Assembly (NCBI GenBank): GCA_947485035.1
Contig: CANKQN010000005.1
Span: 1-17,581 of the forward strand
Length of the DNA: 17,581 nt
Direction of reading: 5' to 3'
Source of the DNA: Rickettsiales bacterium
Lineage (GTDB): Bacteria > Pseudomonadota > Alphaproteobacteria > Rickettsiales > Deianiraeaceae
Both the position numbers and the translations under genes were made by a program. A model generated the notes under the pieces. That model did no database searches. It was not told where the DNA came from and was given only the letters and a program-made list of their open reading frames with translations. Shown piece after piece: positions 1-7,347 of the stretch. Position 1 is the first letter of the stretch, and every line of letters starts with the position of its first letter.

Positions 1-1198
1 TGACAAAGACACGGCGGTTTCGTTTGAACTTGGCTTTGATATTGATATATGTCGCAAACGACAATACATTTTCAAGCTTTACAAATTCGCCGTAAATTTA
101 AACAAGCGAATAATTTTCACAAGCGACATTACATATCCGCGAATTGTGATGGAGGAAATTTTGCGAAAAAACGGTTATGGTCATTATGAAAGGCTTTATA
201 TATCAAGCGAAGAAAACCTCTCAAAGCATCAAGGTGGGCTTTACAAAAAGCTTATTTTTGAAATGAATGTTGCGCCTCACAGAATTCTTCACATTGGCGA
301 TTCTATTAAAGCGGATATTCATCAGGCGGAAAATCATAAAATTAAGCCTTTGCATATTAAACGCCCACTGCACGCACTTGCAAACATAATTCACCCAAAG
401 AAATTCTGCGTTGAAAAGAATATTTTGAACTCTGCGTTGTTTGCATCGGCAGCAAATCTTATCTGCGATCCCACAATTCCACAAAAAAGACAGCTTGTTG
501 TCACATTTCCATTTGTGTATAAACTTGCGATGGAGATTTTGAAAGAAAAGAAAGAAAATCCGATTTTCTTGATAAACGAGGGCTATGGAAATGGTATTTT
601 CCATTTGTTTTCCGAGGTATATTCGCATTTCAGCAAAACTTCGGTTAAGTTCTGTGAAATTGACATTTCCCAAGTCTACGCCTCTTCCGTTCGTACATTT
701 GACGACCTAAAAATTCTTCAACAAAATGTTTCCAAGGGAAACTTCTCCCATATTCTTTCCGTGTGTTTTAATCTTCCAAGTGATGTTTTTTCCGGCGGAA
801 ATATTGAGATTTTAGCAGAATTTTGGCCACAAATTGAAATTAGTGCGTTGAAAATTCGCAAGGATATCATTGAAAAATGCGACTTCCTGAAAACTCAAAG
901 CGTTTACGACTTCACATTCAGCAAAGGAACAAAAGACTTTCTGCAAAATCTGCTTAGCACGGAAATTAAAAATTACACGCAAGTTCACACAATGCTTGAA
1001 CAAGTGATTGTGAAATCTACTGCTTCTGTTTGGTTTTCAAGACCAAATGCCAGCGAAATTATTGACGAGATGCGAACTCTTACAAACGAGGAAATTCAAC
1101 GCTACATTTTCCCGCAGTCTCAATATTTTTTCTCTATTCTTGGCAGGCATTTAAACATTTTGGATAAGAAAACATTGGAAAAAATTGCAAAAGAGTGA
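1..1198 (+). CDS. HAD-like hydrolase, 5' end cut by the window edge
   Basis: The frame is open from base 2 to the stop at 1196-1198, about 398 codons, so the gene begins upstream; a GTG-ATG pair at 146 is internal and should not be taken as the start. Visible HAD features are the strand-plus-Thr/Ser motif IIFTSD just before that point, a Lys in the SKHQGGLYKK stretch, and the acidic motif HIGDSIKAD. Motif I (the nucleophile Asp) must lie upstream and cannot be checked. The order resembles large HAD proteins often found with cell-surface glycosyltransferases (COG5610-like), which carry a long helical region after the HAD domain; here about 270 residues follow motif IV with no motif I recognise. 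The substrate is unknown. A 10-bp imperfect hairpin (1211-1220 with 1232-1241) lies just after the stop but has no T-run. HAD assignment is fairly sure, subfamily is inference. Confidence 0.75.
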   Translation, partial: DKDTAVSFELGFDIDICRKRQYIFKLYKFAVNLNKRIIFTSDITYPRIVMEEILRKNGYGHYERLYISSEENLSKHQGGLYKKLIFEMNVAPHRILHIGDSIKADIHQAENHKIKPLHIKRPLHALANIIHPKKFCVEKNILNSALFASAANLICDPTIPQKRQLVVTFPFVYKLAMEILKEKKENPIFLINEGYGNGIFHLFSEVYSHFSKTSVKFCEIDISQVYASSVRTFDDLKILQQNVSKGNFSHILSVCFNLPSDVFSGGNIEILAEFWPQIEISALKIRKDIIEKCDFLKTQSVYDFTFSKGTKDFLQNLLSTEIKNYTQVHTMLEQVIVKSTASVWFSRPNASEIIDEMRTLTNEEIQRYIFPQSQYFFSILGRHLNILDKKTLEKIAKE

Positions 1199-1225
1199 TG
1201 GAGTAAGAAAATTGTTGAAATTTAT

Positions 1226-1254
1226 TTGACTTTTCAATAATAGATCATTACAAG
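1226..1254 (+). promoter_or_regulatory. Candidate promoter of the dCTP deaminase-like cassette
   Basis: TTGACT (1226-1231), a 17-base spacer and TACAAG (1249-1254) lie 23 bases before the ATG at 1278. The -35 is a 5/6 and the -10 a 4/6 match to the sigma-70 consensus. The -35 overlaps the loop of the hairpin that follows the HAD gene. Prediction by eye only. Confidence 0.4.
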
Positions 1255-1277
1255 GGTGTGTCATTCTTTTTATATAC

Positions 1278-1826
1278 ATGTTTGAATCGGATAGCACCCT
1301 GCAAAAGCTCTTAGATAGCGGTATGATTTCTATTGAAAATCTTGATAGGACATATATTCGACCAGCTTCAATTGATTTAACGGTTTCTGCTGTTGTTTGT
1401 GAATCTATTGCCGGTAGCGAAGAAATTAATTCAGACACAACATACGATTCAATTAAAAGTGCATTCAACGAACATAATATTGAAGATAAGTTTATTTTAA
1501 AACCATCTTCATCGGTGATTTGCAGAACAAAAGAAATTATCACAATCAACAGTGATAATATAGGATTCTTGGTAAATAGAAATAGCCTTGTACGACTAGG
1601 CATTAGTGTTTCAGTTTCAATTGTGAACCCTGGGTACTCTGGATTTCTTCCTTTTATTTTAAGAAATGAAAGTAATTTTAATTTTAGCTTTAAAGAAGGC
1701 GATCGTTTGTGTCAACTTGTGATTGCAGAAACGAAGCCGGTTAATGAACATTATGGAATGCGAGATGATTCAAAGTATGTCAATAACAATAGCATGCTTT
1801 CACTCTACAATAAAGATAAAAAATAG
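1278..1826 (+). CDS. dCTP deaminase / dUTPase-fold protein with altered active site
   Basis: The 182-residue protein has the fold signature of dCTP deaminase: IRPASIDL at 27-34 (family I-x-P-x-SIDL), FILKP at 72-76, the R-x-S-L-x-R-LG block at 101-108, NPGYSG at 117-122 and QL at 146-147. Length fits (about 185 to 195 in the family). Two key positions differ. The Asp of IDPG / IDxDY, used by dUTPases and conserved in deaminases, is Asn117. The deaminase catalytic Glu, five residues after the Gly of that motif, is Ile127. Ordinary dCTP deamination or dUTP hydrolysis is therefore doubtful, and nucleotide binding without catalysis is possible. The start has no Shine-Dalgarno. It is followed after 4 bases by a small membrane-protein gene, which suggests a functional pair. 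A real but divergent dcd cannot be excluded. Confidence 0.75.
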   Translation: MFESDSTLQKLLDSGMISIENLDRTYIRPASIDLTVSAVVCESIAGSEEINSDTTYDSIKSAFNEHNIEDKFILKPSSSVICRTKEIITINSDNIGFLVNRNSLVRLGISVSVSIVNPGYSGFLPFILRNESNFNFSFKEGDRLCQLVIAETKPVNEHYGMRDDSKYVNNNSMLSLYNKDKK

Positions 1827-1830
1827 CATC

Positions 1831-2181
1831 ATGGCTGATGATTTGTATGGTACAATTCACGAAATTGCACGCAATAATATTCGTGAGAAATGCAGAAGAG
1901 ATTACAATCAATCTTACGATGAAGTGATAGCAAATCCAGAATTGGAAAATAAGATGAACCAGTCCGACATACAAAATAAAGTAATTCAAGAATATAAAAG
2001 ACTTGTTATTGAATCGTTGAATGATTTGAACTGGTGGGACAAAGTGCTATTCTGTTTTCAAATTTTCAAAAAAAACAAGACGGTATTTTTCTTGATAGCA
2101 CTTATACATTTTATAATATATATTGTGGGTCAGTATGGAGTTCCGTTTTTATTTACACTCATTAAATCCCACCTTTTGTAA
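1831..2181 (+). CDS. Small protein with C-terminal membrane segment
   Basis: A 116-residue protein starting MADDLYGTIHE, 4 bases after the stop of the dCTP deaminase-like gene. The frame also extends upstream to 1723, but that would overlap the upstream gene by about 100 bases, so the ATG at 1831 is preferred. Residues 1-80 are polar and rich in charged residues and Asn/Gln, probably helical and cytoplasmic. A strongly hydrophobic stretch follows the basic KKNK, from about residue 86 to 111, ending near the C-terminus: one long or two short membrane helices. I do not recognise the family. The pairing of a nucleotide-fold protein with a small membrane protein resembles sensor/effector gene pairs of anti-phage systems, but this is only an analogy. 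Confidence 0.6.
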   Translation: MADDLYGTIHEIARNNIREKCRRDYNQSYDEVIANPELENKMNQSDIQNKVIQEYKRLVIESLNDLNWWDKVLFCFQIFKKNKTVFFLIALIHFIIYIVGQYGVPFLFTLIKSHLL

Positions 2182-2204
2182 TTTTCCTTGAAAAACAAAA
2201 ATTG

Positions 2205-2240
2205 TTGATAATGGTTGAATATTAGTTTATCCATTATCAA
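2205..2240 (+). promoter_or_regulatory. Perfect 10-bp inverted repeat ending on the gltX start codon
   Basis: TTGATAATGG (2205-2214) and CCATTATCAA (2231-2240) are exact reverse complements separated by 16 bases; the last base of the right arm is the A of the gltX ATG. With two G-U pairs and one A-U pair (2202-2204 with 2241-2243) the helix would take in the whole start codon. No T-run follows, so an intrinsic terminator is unlikely. A translation-controlling hairpin or a protein-binding operator fits better. Confidence 0.5.
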
Positions 2241-3565
2241 TGAAAGTTAGAACACGCATCGCACCATCACCAACGGGACTTCTTCACATTGGAACAGCAC
2301 GCACGGCACTTTTTAACTATCTTTTTGCAAAAAAACACGGCGGGCAATTCCTCGTTCGAATTGAAGACACAGACGAAGCCAGAAACACCAAGGAATCTTA
2401 CGATGCCATAATGAACGGGCTTTCTTGGCTTGGAATGGAATCTGATGAAATGGTTGAGTATCAATCAAAAAGAGGAGAGCTTTACAAGGAAAAAATTGAA
2501 GAGCTGCTTGAAAATGGTTCTGCTTATCAATCATACATTTCCGAGGAGGAAATCTCCAAAAGAAAGGAGGAATCAATTGCCCAAAACACACGATACATTC
2601 ACAGATATTCCCCACATGATGAAATTTTCGTTGAAGGTGTGAAGCCGGTTGTGAGGCTTAAAATTCAAGCTGGCGTAAGAGTTATCATTAAAGATGTCGT
2701 TCAAGGCGATGTTATTATTAACACTGATACAATTGAAGATTTTGTTTTAGCAAGAAGTGATGGTTCGCCAATTTATATGCTTGCCGTTGTGTGCGATGAT
2801 ATTGACATGGAAATTACGCATGTAATTCGTGGAGTTGACCACCTTACAAACACAGCAAAACAAATTCTGTTATACAACGCCCTAAATGCACAAATGCCAA
2901 CTTTTGTCCACATTCCATTAATTCATGGCGATGACGGTTCCAAACTTTCTAAACGCCACGGTGCAATTTCAACAATGGAATACAAAACACAAGGATACCT
3001 TCCCGAAGCAATTCGTGCATACTTACTTCGCCTTGGTTGGGGAAGTGGAACTGACGAAATTTTGAACGACAAGCAAGCATTGGAGGCATTCTCGCTTGAA
3101 GGAATAGGGCGTGCACCTTCACGGTTTGACTTTGCAAAATTGCAACACATCAATGAATTTTTCATAAAAAATTCAGAAAATGGATATTTAATCAACATTC
3201 TACAAACGGAATATGACTTCAACTTTGAAGAAATTATCAACCCAGATTTAGCTGTTCATTTGGTGAAAAATCGTGCAAAAACACTTCTTGAACTTATGAC
3301 AGTCCTGCAATTTTTCAAAAAAGATTTCACGAAACCTCAAAACATTGAGCAAGACAAGCTTGCACACATTCAATCGTTTCTGAAAAATGCAAAAAACGAA
3401 AATCTGCACGACGAATTCAAGACATTTCTTGACGCAAACAGCTTGAAATTTAAAGATATTGGTCCAACATTTCGCGTGGCATTAATTGGCGAAACATCAT
3501 CAATTGGAATTTTTGATATTATTACCGTTATTGGATTTGACGAAGCAAAAAGAAGAATAATTTAG
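2240..3565 (+). CDS. gltX: Glutamyl-tRNA synthetase (GluRS)
   Basis: Class I synthetase charging tRNA(Glu) with glutamate in the cytoplasm. The N-terminal block RIAPSPTGLLHIGTAR (residues 6-21) holds the HIGH-type signature and KLSKR at 235-239 is the KMSKS-type loop, followed by HGA. The 441 residues fit a compact bacterial GluRS (about 440 to 500). The zinc-binding cysteines seen near residue 100 in the E. coli enzyme are absent, as in many bacteria: the local sequence is AYQSYISEEE. The C-terminal anticodon-binding half is divergent. Many alphaproteobacteria carry two GluRS copies and make Gln-tRNA by amidation, so this may be one of two; the window cannot tell. No Shine-Dalgarno; the start lies in the hairpin described at 2205-2240. 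Confidence 0.93.
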   Translation: MKVRTRIAPSPTGLLHIGTARTALFNYLFAKKHGGQFLVRIEDTDEARNTKESYDAIMNGLSWLGMESDEMVEYQSKRGELYKEKIEELLENGSAYQSYISEEEISKRKEESIAQNTRYIHRYSPHDEIFVEGVKPVVRLKIQAGVRVIIKDVVQGDVIINTDTIEDFVLARSDGSPIYMLAVVCDDIDMEITHVIRGVDHLTNTAKQILLYNALNAQMPTFVHIPLIHGDDGSKLSKRHGAISTMEYKTQGYLPEAIRAYLLRLGWGSGTDEILNDKQALEAFSLEGIGRAPSRFDFAKLQHINEFFIKNSENGYLINILQTEYDFNFEEIINPDLAVHLVKNRAKTLLELMTVLQFFKKDFTKPQNIEQDKLAHIQSFLKNAKNENLHDEFKTFLDANSLKFKDIGPTFRVALIGETSSIGIFDIITVIGFDEAKRRII

Positions 3566-3584
3566 GAAAAAAATAAAAAAATAC

Positions 3585-3590
3585 TTGACA
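3585..3590 (+). promoter_or_regulatory. Candidate -35 box of the Ala-rich peptide gene
   Basis: A perfect TTGACA sits in AT-rich DNA 20 bases after the gltX stop and 51 bases before the ATG at 3642. No convincing -10 lies at 16 to 18 bases (GTGAAT at 17), so only the -35 is listed. An own promoter would fit the isolated position of the next gene. Confidence 0.35.
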
Positions 3591-3612
3591 ATAGCTTTAT
3601 TTATTTCGTGAA

Positions 3613-3639
3613 TTTTATTAAATAAATTTTTTAATAAAA
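3613..3639 (+). promoter_or_regulatory. A/T-only inverted repeat before the Ala-rich peptide start
   Basis: TTTTATTAAA (3613-3622) and TTTAATAAAA (3630-3639) are exact reverse complements around a 7-base loop, ending two bases before the ATG at 3642. An all-A/T stem is weak as RNA structure but could be a protein site. It takes the place where a Shine-Dalgarno would be. Confidence 0.3.
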
Positions 3640-3641
3640 CA

Positions 3642-3854
3642 ATGTCATTCTTCAAAATCGCTACTGCTGCTGTAATCCTATCTTCTTCTGTTTTTGCTGC
3701 TGAAGCTGTAAAAGCTCCTGCTGCTCCTGCTGCTGCTCCAGTTGCTGCTGCAAAAGAAGTAAAAGCTGCTGCTCCAGTTGCTGCTGTTAAAGCTGCTCCT
3801 GCTGCTGTTAAAGCTGCTCCTGCTGCTGCTCCAGTTGCTGCTGCAAAAAAATAA
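3642..3854 (+). CDS. Small exported Ala/Pro/Val/Lys repeat protein
   Basis: A 70-residue protein. Residues 1-19 form a signal peptide (MSFFKIATAAVILSSSVFA, cleavage before AEA). The mature 51 residues contain only Ala, Pro, Val, Lys and two Glu, with blocks such as KAAPAAV and AAAPVAAAK, and a net charge of about +5. Nearly all alanines use GCT, with only two GCA in the mature part, which suggests selection for high expression or recent repeat expansion. The gene stands alone between gltX and a clear terminator. It resembles no enzyme; Ala/Pro/Lys-rich segments of this kind occur as periplasmic spacers (TonB-like) or as nucleic-acid-binding tails (histone H1-like), but neither role is shown. 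The even period, signal peptide and terminator argue for a real gene. Confidence 0.75.
   Translation: MSFFKIATAAVILSSSVFAAEAVKAPAAPAAAPVAAAKEVKAAAPVAAVKAAPAAVKAAPAAAPVAAAKK
3726..3848 (+). repeat. Internal tandem and direct repeats of the Ala-rich gene
   Basis: A 21-bp unit encoding VKAAPAA is repeated exactly at 3786-3806 and 3807-3827. A 30-bp unit encoding PAAAPVAAAK occurs exactly at 3726-3755 and 3819-3848. Unit lengths are multiples of three, so slippage or recombination would change protein length without a frameshift. Confidence 0.85.
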
Positions 3855-3871
3855 GCTTACGCTTATGCTAC

Positions 3872-3904
3872 AGTGTGTGGGTGCAAATCCACACACACTT
3901 TTAC
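3872..3904 (+). terminator. Rho-independent terminator of the Ala-rich peptide gene
   Basis: GTGTGTGG (3873-3880) pairs with CCACACAC (3889-3896) over an 8-base loop, followed by ACTTTTACTTT. It lies 18 bases past the stop. A smaller hairpin, ATAAGC/GCTTAT (3851-3866), overlaps the stop codon. Confidence 0.7.
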
Positions 3905-3999
3905 TTTGAAAAGTTTGTTCAAACTTTCTCAATATTTCCAAAAAAACATCTTATATTTTTTAAAATTTGAGGAATAAGCAATTGCAAAATAGGATCGCT

Positions 4000-4977
4000 C
4001 TAAAATCTTCCAGAAAAAATCTTTAAAATACTTTTTGCAAAACTCTCACCTTCCTTAATTCGAACCTCAGGTTTCAGCCAATCTTTGTTCATCAAAGTAA
4101 CATCGTGGTTGGATACCATCTCCAAGACATCCTTAATGCTTTTGGTAAATTCTTTGTGCGTGTGAATTATAATTTGCTTGCAGTCTTGCGGTGGATTAAT
4201 GTCGATCCAAATTTGTCGCAGATACCTAACCAGCAGTTGTGAAATAAACTTAATCGTGTCGTAATTTATCACTGCCATAAGCTCCTTGTTCACACCCTTT
4301 GCATTATGAATTTTTTCAATCATATCAAGCTCGCTGAAACATACAAAATGTTGAAGTGCCAACACAACTGCCCTTCGTGTAAGGTGTGGAAATTTTGCCA
4401 TAGTTGCAAGTGCGATATATTGAATGATATCGCCAAGACCCCTATTTATGCGGTAAATATCCTGTAAACTTCCAGCACCGTCGAATGTGTACAGGGTAAT
4501 TTGTCTTGAAATGTGAACTATTCCAATGCGTTGAGTGTTGATTAACTCCTTTGAATTTTGTGCGAAAAGACTGAAAAACGACCACACTTTTTCAACATTC
4601 ACACCAACATTTGTGAAACAGGATATGAGGGTTTTTAGTTGTGAGTCGTCAAATATTTCATATATCTTGCAGGTTTTCATCGCAAAAGAGTTTGTGATAA
4701 TTTTTCCTTCAGGAGCGGACATCTTTTGTAAGCGTGATGCCTTGATAACTTCGTGACCAAAAATATCGCAGATAATCTCTACTTCTTCAATTGATGTCGC
4801 AAATTCGTTTTCATGTTTATCAATTAGGCGATTTATGCTTGTTTGAAGATCGTGTTCGTTAGCAATTTCATCGCTGGAAACACCGTAAAGTTGCACAGAC
4901 GTTGCATTTTGTGTGATTGTGGAGTGTATTGAGATTGAGGCTCCGCTTATTGTTACAATGTGCATGGTTTTGTGCAT
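4000..4977 (-). CDS. Divergent, short FtsA-like (actin-fold) protein
   Basis: A 325-residue protein whose layout follows FtsA, the membrane anchor of the division ring: an N-terminal beta-hairpin region with GASISI (12-17), a segment like the FtsA 1C domain (about 40-100), a GVNVEKV...SLFA stretch (125-139), the IGIVHISRQITLYTFDG strand pair (151-167) where FtsA has DxGxGTT, and a last segment (310-325, SFAKSILKIFSGRF) resembling the C-terminal amphipathic membrane-targeting helix. The nucleotide-contact glycines are missing at all three usual places: 12-17, 155-161 and 271-278 (IHTHKEFT instead of TGG). FtsA is usually 400 or more residues. The start at 4977 overlaps the end of gmk by 25 bases; an ATG at 4965 is the alternative. 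The FtsA link rests on pattern comparison, not a search; a PilM-like protein is the rival call. Confidence 0.5.
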   Translation of the reverse strand: MHKTMHIVTISGASISIHSTITQNATSVQLYGVSSDEIANEHDLQTSINRLIDKHENEFATSIEEVEIICDIFGHEVIKASRLQKMSAPEGKIITNSFAMKTCKIYEIFDDSQLKTLISCFTNVGVNVEKVWSFFSLFAQNSKELINTQRIGIVHISRQITLYTFDGAGSLQDIYRINRGLGDIIQYIALATMAKFPHLTRRAVVLALQHFVCFSELDMIEKIHNAKGVNKELMAVINYDTIKFISQLLVRYLRQIWIDINPPQDCKQIIIHTHKEFTKSIKDVLEMVSNHDVTLMNKDWLKPEVRIKEGESFAKSILKIFSGRF

Positions 4978-5633
4978 AATTGTGCTTCTTTCAAATATTC
5001 ATCAACATTTTGCGTATTAAGTTTTTGAATGAATGCCGTGTTTTGAAGGGTGGAATCGTGTATTTTGCTTGCAACTCCATTAATTTTGAAATCAATAATT
5101 GCACAAATTTGAGCGAATGTGGAATCAATTGTATGGTTTGTGATTATATATTCATAATTTTTGGAATGGGATATATCCAAAATGGCGTTTTGCATGCGGT
5201 CGTTTATCACAGATTGCGGAATGTCTCCCCTGTGTTCAAGCCTGCCTTGAAGAGTAGCAAGAGACGGTGGCAAAAGGAAAATACTCAACAAATTATTAGC
5301 AGAATGTTCATTAATTTGAATGAAGCCTTGGAAGTCGATATCAAACAATGTGTTGTGAGTTTTGGAAATTTTGCTTTTTGGTGTTCCGTAAAAATTACCA
5401 CAAATTTCAGCATACTCCAAAAATTCATTTTGCAAAATCATTGCTTGAAAATTTTCCTTTGTTAGGAAAAAATATTCCTTACCGTGTGTTTCGTGGTCTC
5501 TTTTTTGGCGAGTAGTCGCCGAAATTGAAAATTTAACCTTGCTTTCAACTGGCGAACGGGAATCGTTCATTAACATATTGCAAAGCGTTGTTTTTCCGCC
5601 ACCAGATGGCGATGATATTATGATAAAGTGCAT
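4953..5633 (-). CDS. gmk: Guanylate kinase
   Basis: Cytoplasmic enzyme that phosphorylates GMP (and dGMP) to GDP with ATP. The P-loop SSPSGGGKTT is at residues 7-16, followed by the family block SISATTRQKRDHETHGKEYFFLT and the lid/GMP-binding part with FLEYAEICGNFYGTP. The usual DIDWQG is DIDFQG here. At 226 residues it is slightly longer than most (about 205 to 215), with a weakly conserved tail that reaches into the next gene. It starts one base after the nadK stop, so the two are very probably translationally coupled. Confidence 0.93.
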   Translation of the reverse strand: MHFIIISSPSGGGKTTLCNMLMNDSRSPVESKVKFSISATTRQKRDHETHGKEYFFLTKENFQAMILQNEFLEYAEICGNFYGTPKSKISKTHNTLFDIDFQGFIQINEHSANNLLSIFLLPPSLATLQGRLEHRGDIPQSVINDRMQNAILDISHSKNYEYIITNHTIDSTFAQICAIIDFKINGVASKIHDSTLQNTAFIQKLNTQNVDEYLKEAQLCTKPCTL

Positions 5634-5634
5634 G

Positions 5635-6432
5635 TTATATTGAAAATTGTTCTGATAGAATTTTTTCCTCCAATGTCAGTTTGTTGTCAAACAGAAGTTC
5701 AACTCCGAAATCTTTGGAAAGTGATACTGTAATTTTTTCCACATTTTGGAAGTGTTTGGAATCGACATTTGCCGAAGCGGGGCGTTTGAATGATTGCATC
5801 ATTTCAATTTCAATTATTGAAGTATTTGAAAGAAGAGCGCCTTTCCACGATCGTGGTCTGAATGGTGAAACGGGCTGAAGACTTAGCAGGTTGGAATTGA
5901 CATTAAAGACCGCCCCCCCAACGGAGAAGTTGTAAGCGGTGGAACCTGCTGGTGTTGCAACAAGAATGCCGTCCGCCACAAGTTCTGGCATGCGAACTAT
6001 TCCATCGACAGAAATTTTCATGTGGGTTGCTTGTCCCGTTTGTCTTAAAATTGAGACATCGTTAATGGCATATGCTGTAATTTTTTCACCGTTAGAACAC
6101 AAAATTTCCACTTTCAAAAAATGCAAAACAGAAGAAGACGCAGTTTCAATTGCGGTCTTTAACATTACCGATTGAATTTTGTTATTTGTTAAAAAGCCAA
6201 TTGTGCCGTAATTTATTGGGTAAATTTTTGGAATTTTGCAAAGATTTTTCAAAATGTGAGTGATATAAAGCAGGAAGCCGTCACCACCAAGGGTTATGAA
6301 GGTGTCGTTTTGGGAGATATTTTGCGGTTTAAATTCTGCATCAGAAAAAATTTCCCAGCCATAAATTTTACAAAGCTGTTCGGCAAAAATTTCAGCTTGA
6401 ATGTTTCGGCTGTCATAAATGCAGGTGTACAT
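5635..6432 (-). CDS. nadK: NAD kinase
   Basis: Makes NADP from NAD using ATP. Family motifs are in order: the GGDG catalytic motif at 49-52 (TLGGDGFLL), NYGTIGFLTN at 74-83, NDVS at 124-127, and the glycine-rich ADGILVATPAGSTAYNFSVGG at 153-173, which binds NAD. The 265 residues match the short bacterial type (about 260 to 300). It lies 64 bases after proC and one base before gmk. No Shine-Dalgarno is visible before the ATG. Confidence 0.93.
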   Translation of the reverse strand: MYTCIYDSRNIQAEIFAEQLCKIYGWEIFSDAEFKPQNISQNDTFITLGGDGFLLYITHILKNLCKIPKIYPINYGTIGFLTNNKIQSVMLKTAIETASSSVLHFLKVEILCSNGEKITAYAINDVSILRQTGQATHMKISVDGIVRMPELVADGILVATPAGSTAYNFSVGGAVFNVNSNLLSLQPVSPFRPRSWKGALLSNTSIIEIEMMQSFKRPASANVDSKHFQNVEKITVSLSKDFGVELLFDNKLTLEEKILSEQFSI

Positions 6433-6496
6433 GCTTTAAATTTAGTTTTGTTTTTAATGATATTTCTTGCTTTTAGAAATGTCAAGTTTGGAAAAG

Positions 6497-7252
6497 TTAC
6501 ATTACCCTAGTTTTTGCGATAGCCTCATCAACCGCACCTGAAATAACGCTTTGCAGGGCGTTCTTTTGGCGTAAAAAATTTAACCCCGCTTCTGTTGTTC
6601 CACCTTTGGAGGCAACATTTTGCGTTGCATTAAAAAACGACAGTCCTTCGTTTTCTTGTATATATTTACACGCATTTTGGAAAAGGTTCAGCATCATTTC
6701 CCTGTTGTTGGTGCTTGGGAAGAGTAATTGGGATTTCATAAAAAAAGCGTCCATAACTTCAAACACAAAACCAATTCCAGAGCCATAAATTCCCGTGAAA
6801 TAATCAATTTCTTCCTCGTTTTCACACTTTAAAATATGGTTATTTCCAAAAAGATTTTCAACCGCAACAGATTCACCTTCATTCAGCCCTTGTGAATGGC
6901 AAGCAAGGAAGGAGTTGCCGAAGTTGAAGGCTAAACTTGGCATTATGCGAAAAACTTTCTCCGTTTGAAATAATTTTTTTATTTTTTCCACTTTTGTTCC
7001 GGCAAGAACTGAAATGAACACCGTGCTTGCGTTGTGTAAATTTGATGGCAGGTTTTTGGCAACATCTTCAATGTGTTGTGGTTTGCACCCAAGAAAAATA
7101 TGCGTGTAATTTCCATTGAGATTTCTAAAATCGTTAACGCAATGAACATTTTCAATTGTGGAATTTGGCGAATAGACATCAATTTGAACGCCTTGCTGAA
7201 TGTTCAAAAATGCTTTGCTGATTTTGGAAAGGGATATGACTAAAATTCGCAT
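6497..7252 (-). CDS. proC: Pyrroline-5-carboxylate reductase with degenerate NADP-binding loop
   Basis: Last step of proline synthesis: P5C to proline with NAD(P)H. The C-terminal family signature is SKGGTTEAGL (215-224; usual SPGGTTxAG). Other family parts are FLGCKPQ (53-59), SVLAGTKVEKI (81-91), RIMPS (102-106; usual RxMPN) and GIYGSGIGFVFEVMDA (154-169). The length of 251 is near the usual 265. The odd part is the N-terminus: MRILVISLSKISKAFL lacks the Rossmann GxGxxG expected at residues 7-12, so cofactor binding may be weakened or the protein may be decaying. The frame is intact. It lies 95 bases after the last lipoprotein gene and 64 before nadK. Confidence 0.85.
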   Translation of the reverse strand: MRILVISLSKISKAFLNIQQGVQIDVYSPNSTIENVHCVNDFRNLNGNYTHIFLGCKPQHIEDVAKNLPSNLHNASTVFISVLAGTKVEKIKKLFQTEKVFRIMPSLAFNFGNSFLACHSQGLNEGESVAVENLFGNNHILKCENEEEIDYFTGIYGSGIGFVFEVMDAFFMKSQLLFPSTNNREMMLNLFQNACKYIQENEGLSFFNATQNVASKGGTTEAGLNFLRQKNALQSVISGAVDEAIAKTRVM

Positions 7253-7347
7253 TACTCGTGAAAAAATTTATTCAATTGTTGCACTTATTTTGGGAAAAGC
7301 AAGTAAAACCGTGGTTTCCAAAGAAAACAGGGTCTTTCCAAGGAAAT

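Noticed and set aside
146..1198. Complete gene starting at the GTG at 146
   Set aside because: The same frame is open to base 2 and already encodes HAD-type sequence (IIFTSD) upstream of that codon.
1199..2239. Mobile element carrying the dCTP deaminase-like cassette
   Set aside because: I found no flanking direct repeats, terminal inverted repeats, integrase or transposase; base composition looks like that of the neighbours.
3871..3900. Possible tRNA T-arm (GGTGCAAATCC)
   Set aside because: The loop is 8 bases and lacks TTC, and no acceptor, D or anticodon arms can be folded upstream; the terminator reading explains it.
3678..3941. Ser/Asn/Arg-rich frame on the minus strand opposite the Ala-rich gene
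   Set aside because: It is the reverse reading of the GCT/CCT repeats, without a signal peptide or ribosome binding site, and runs through the terminator hairpin.
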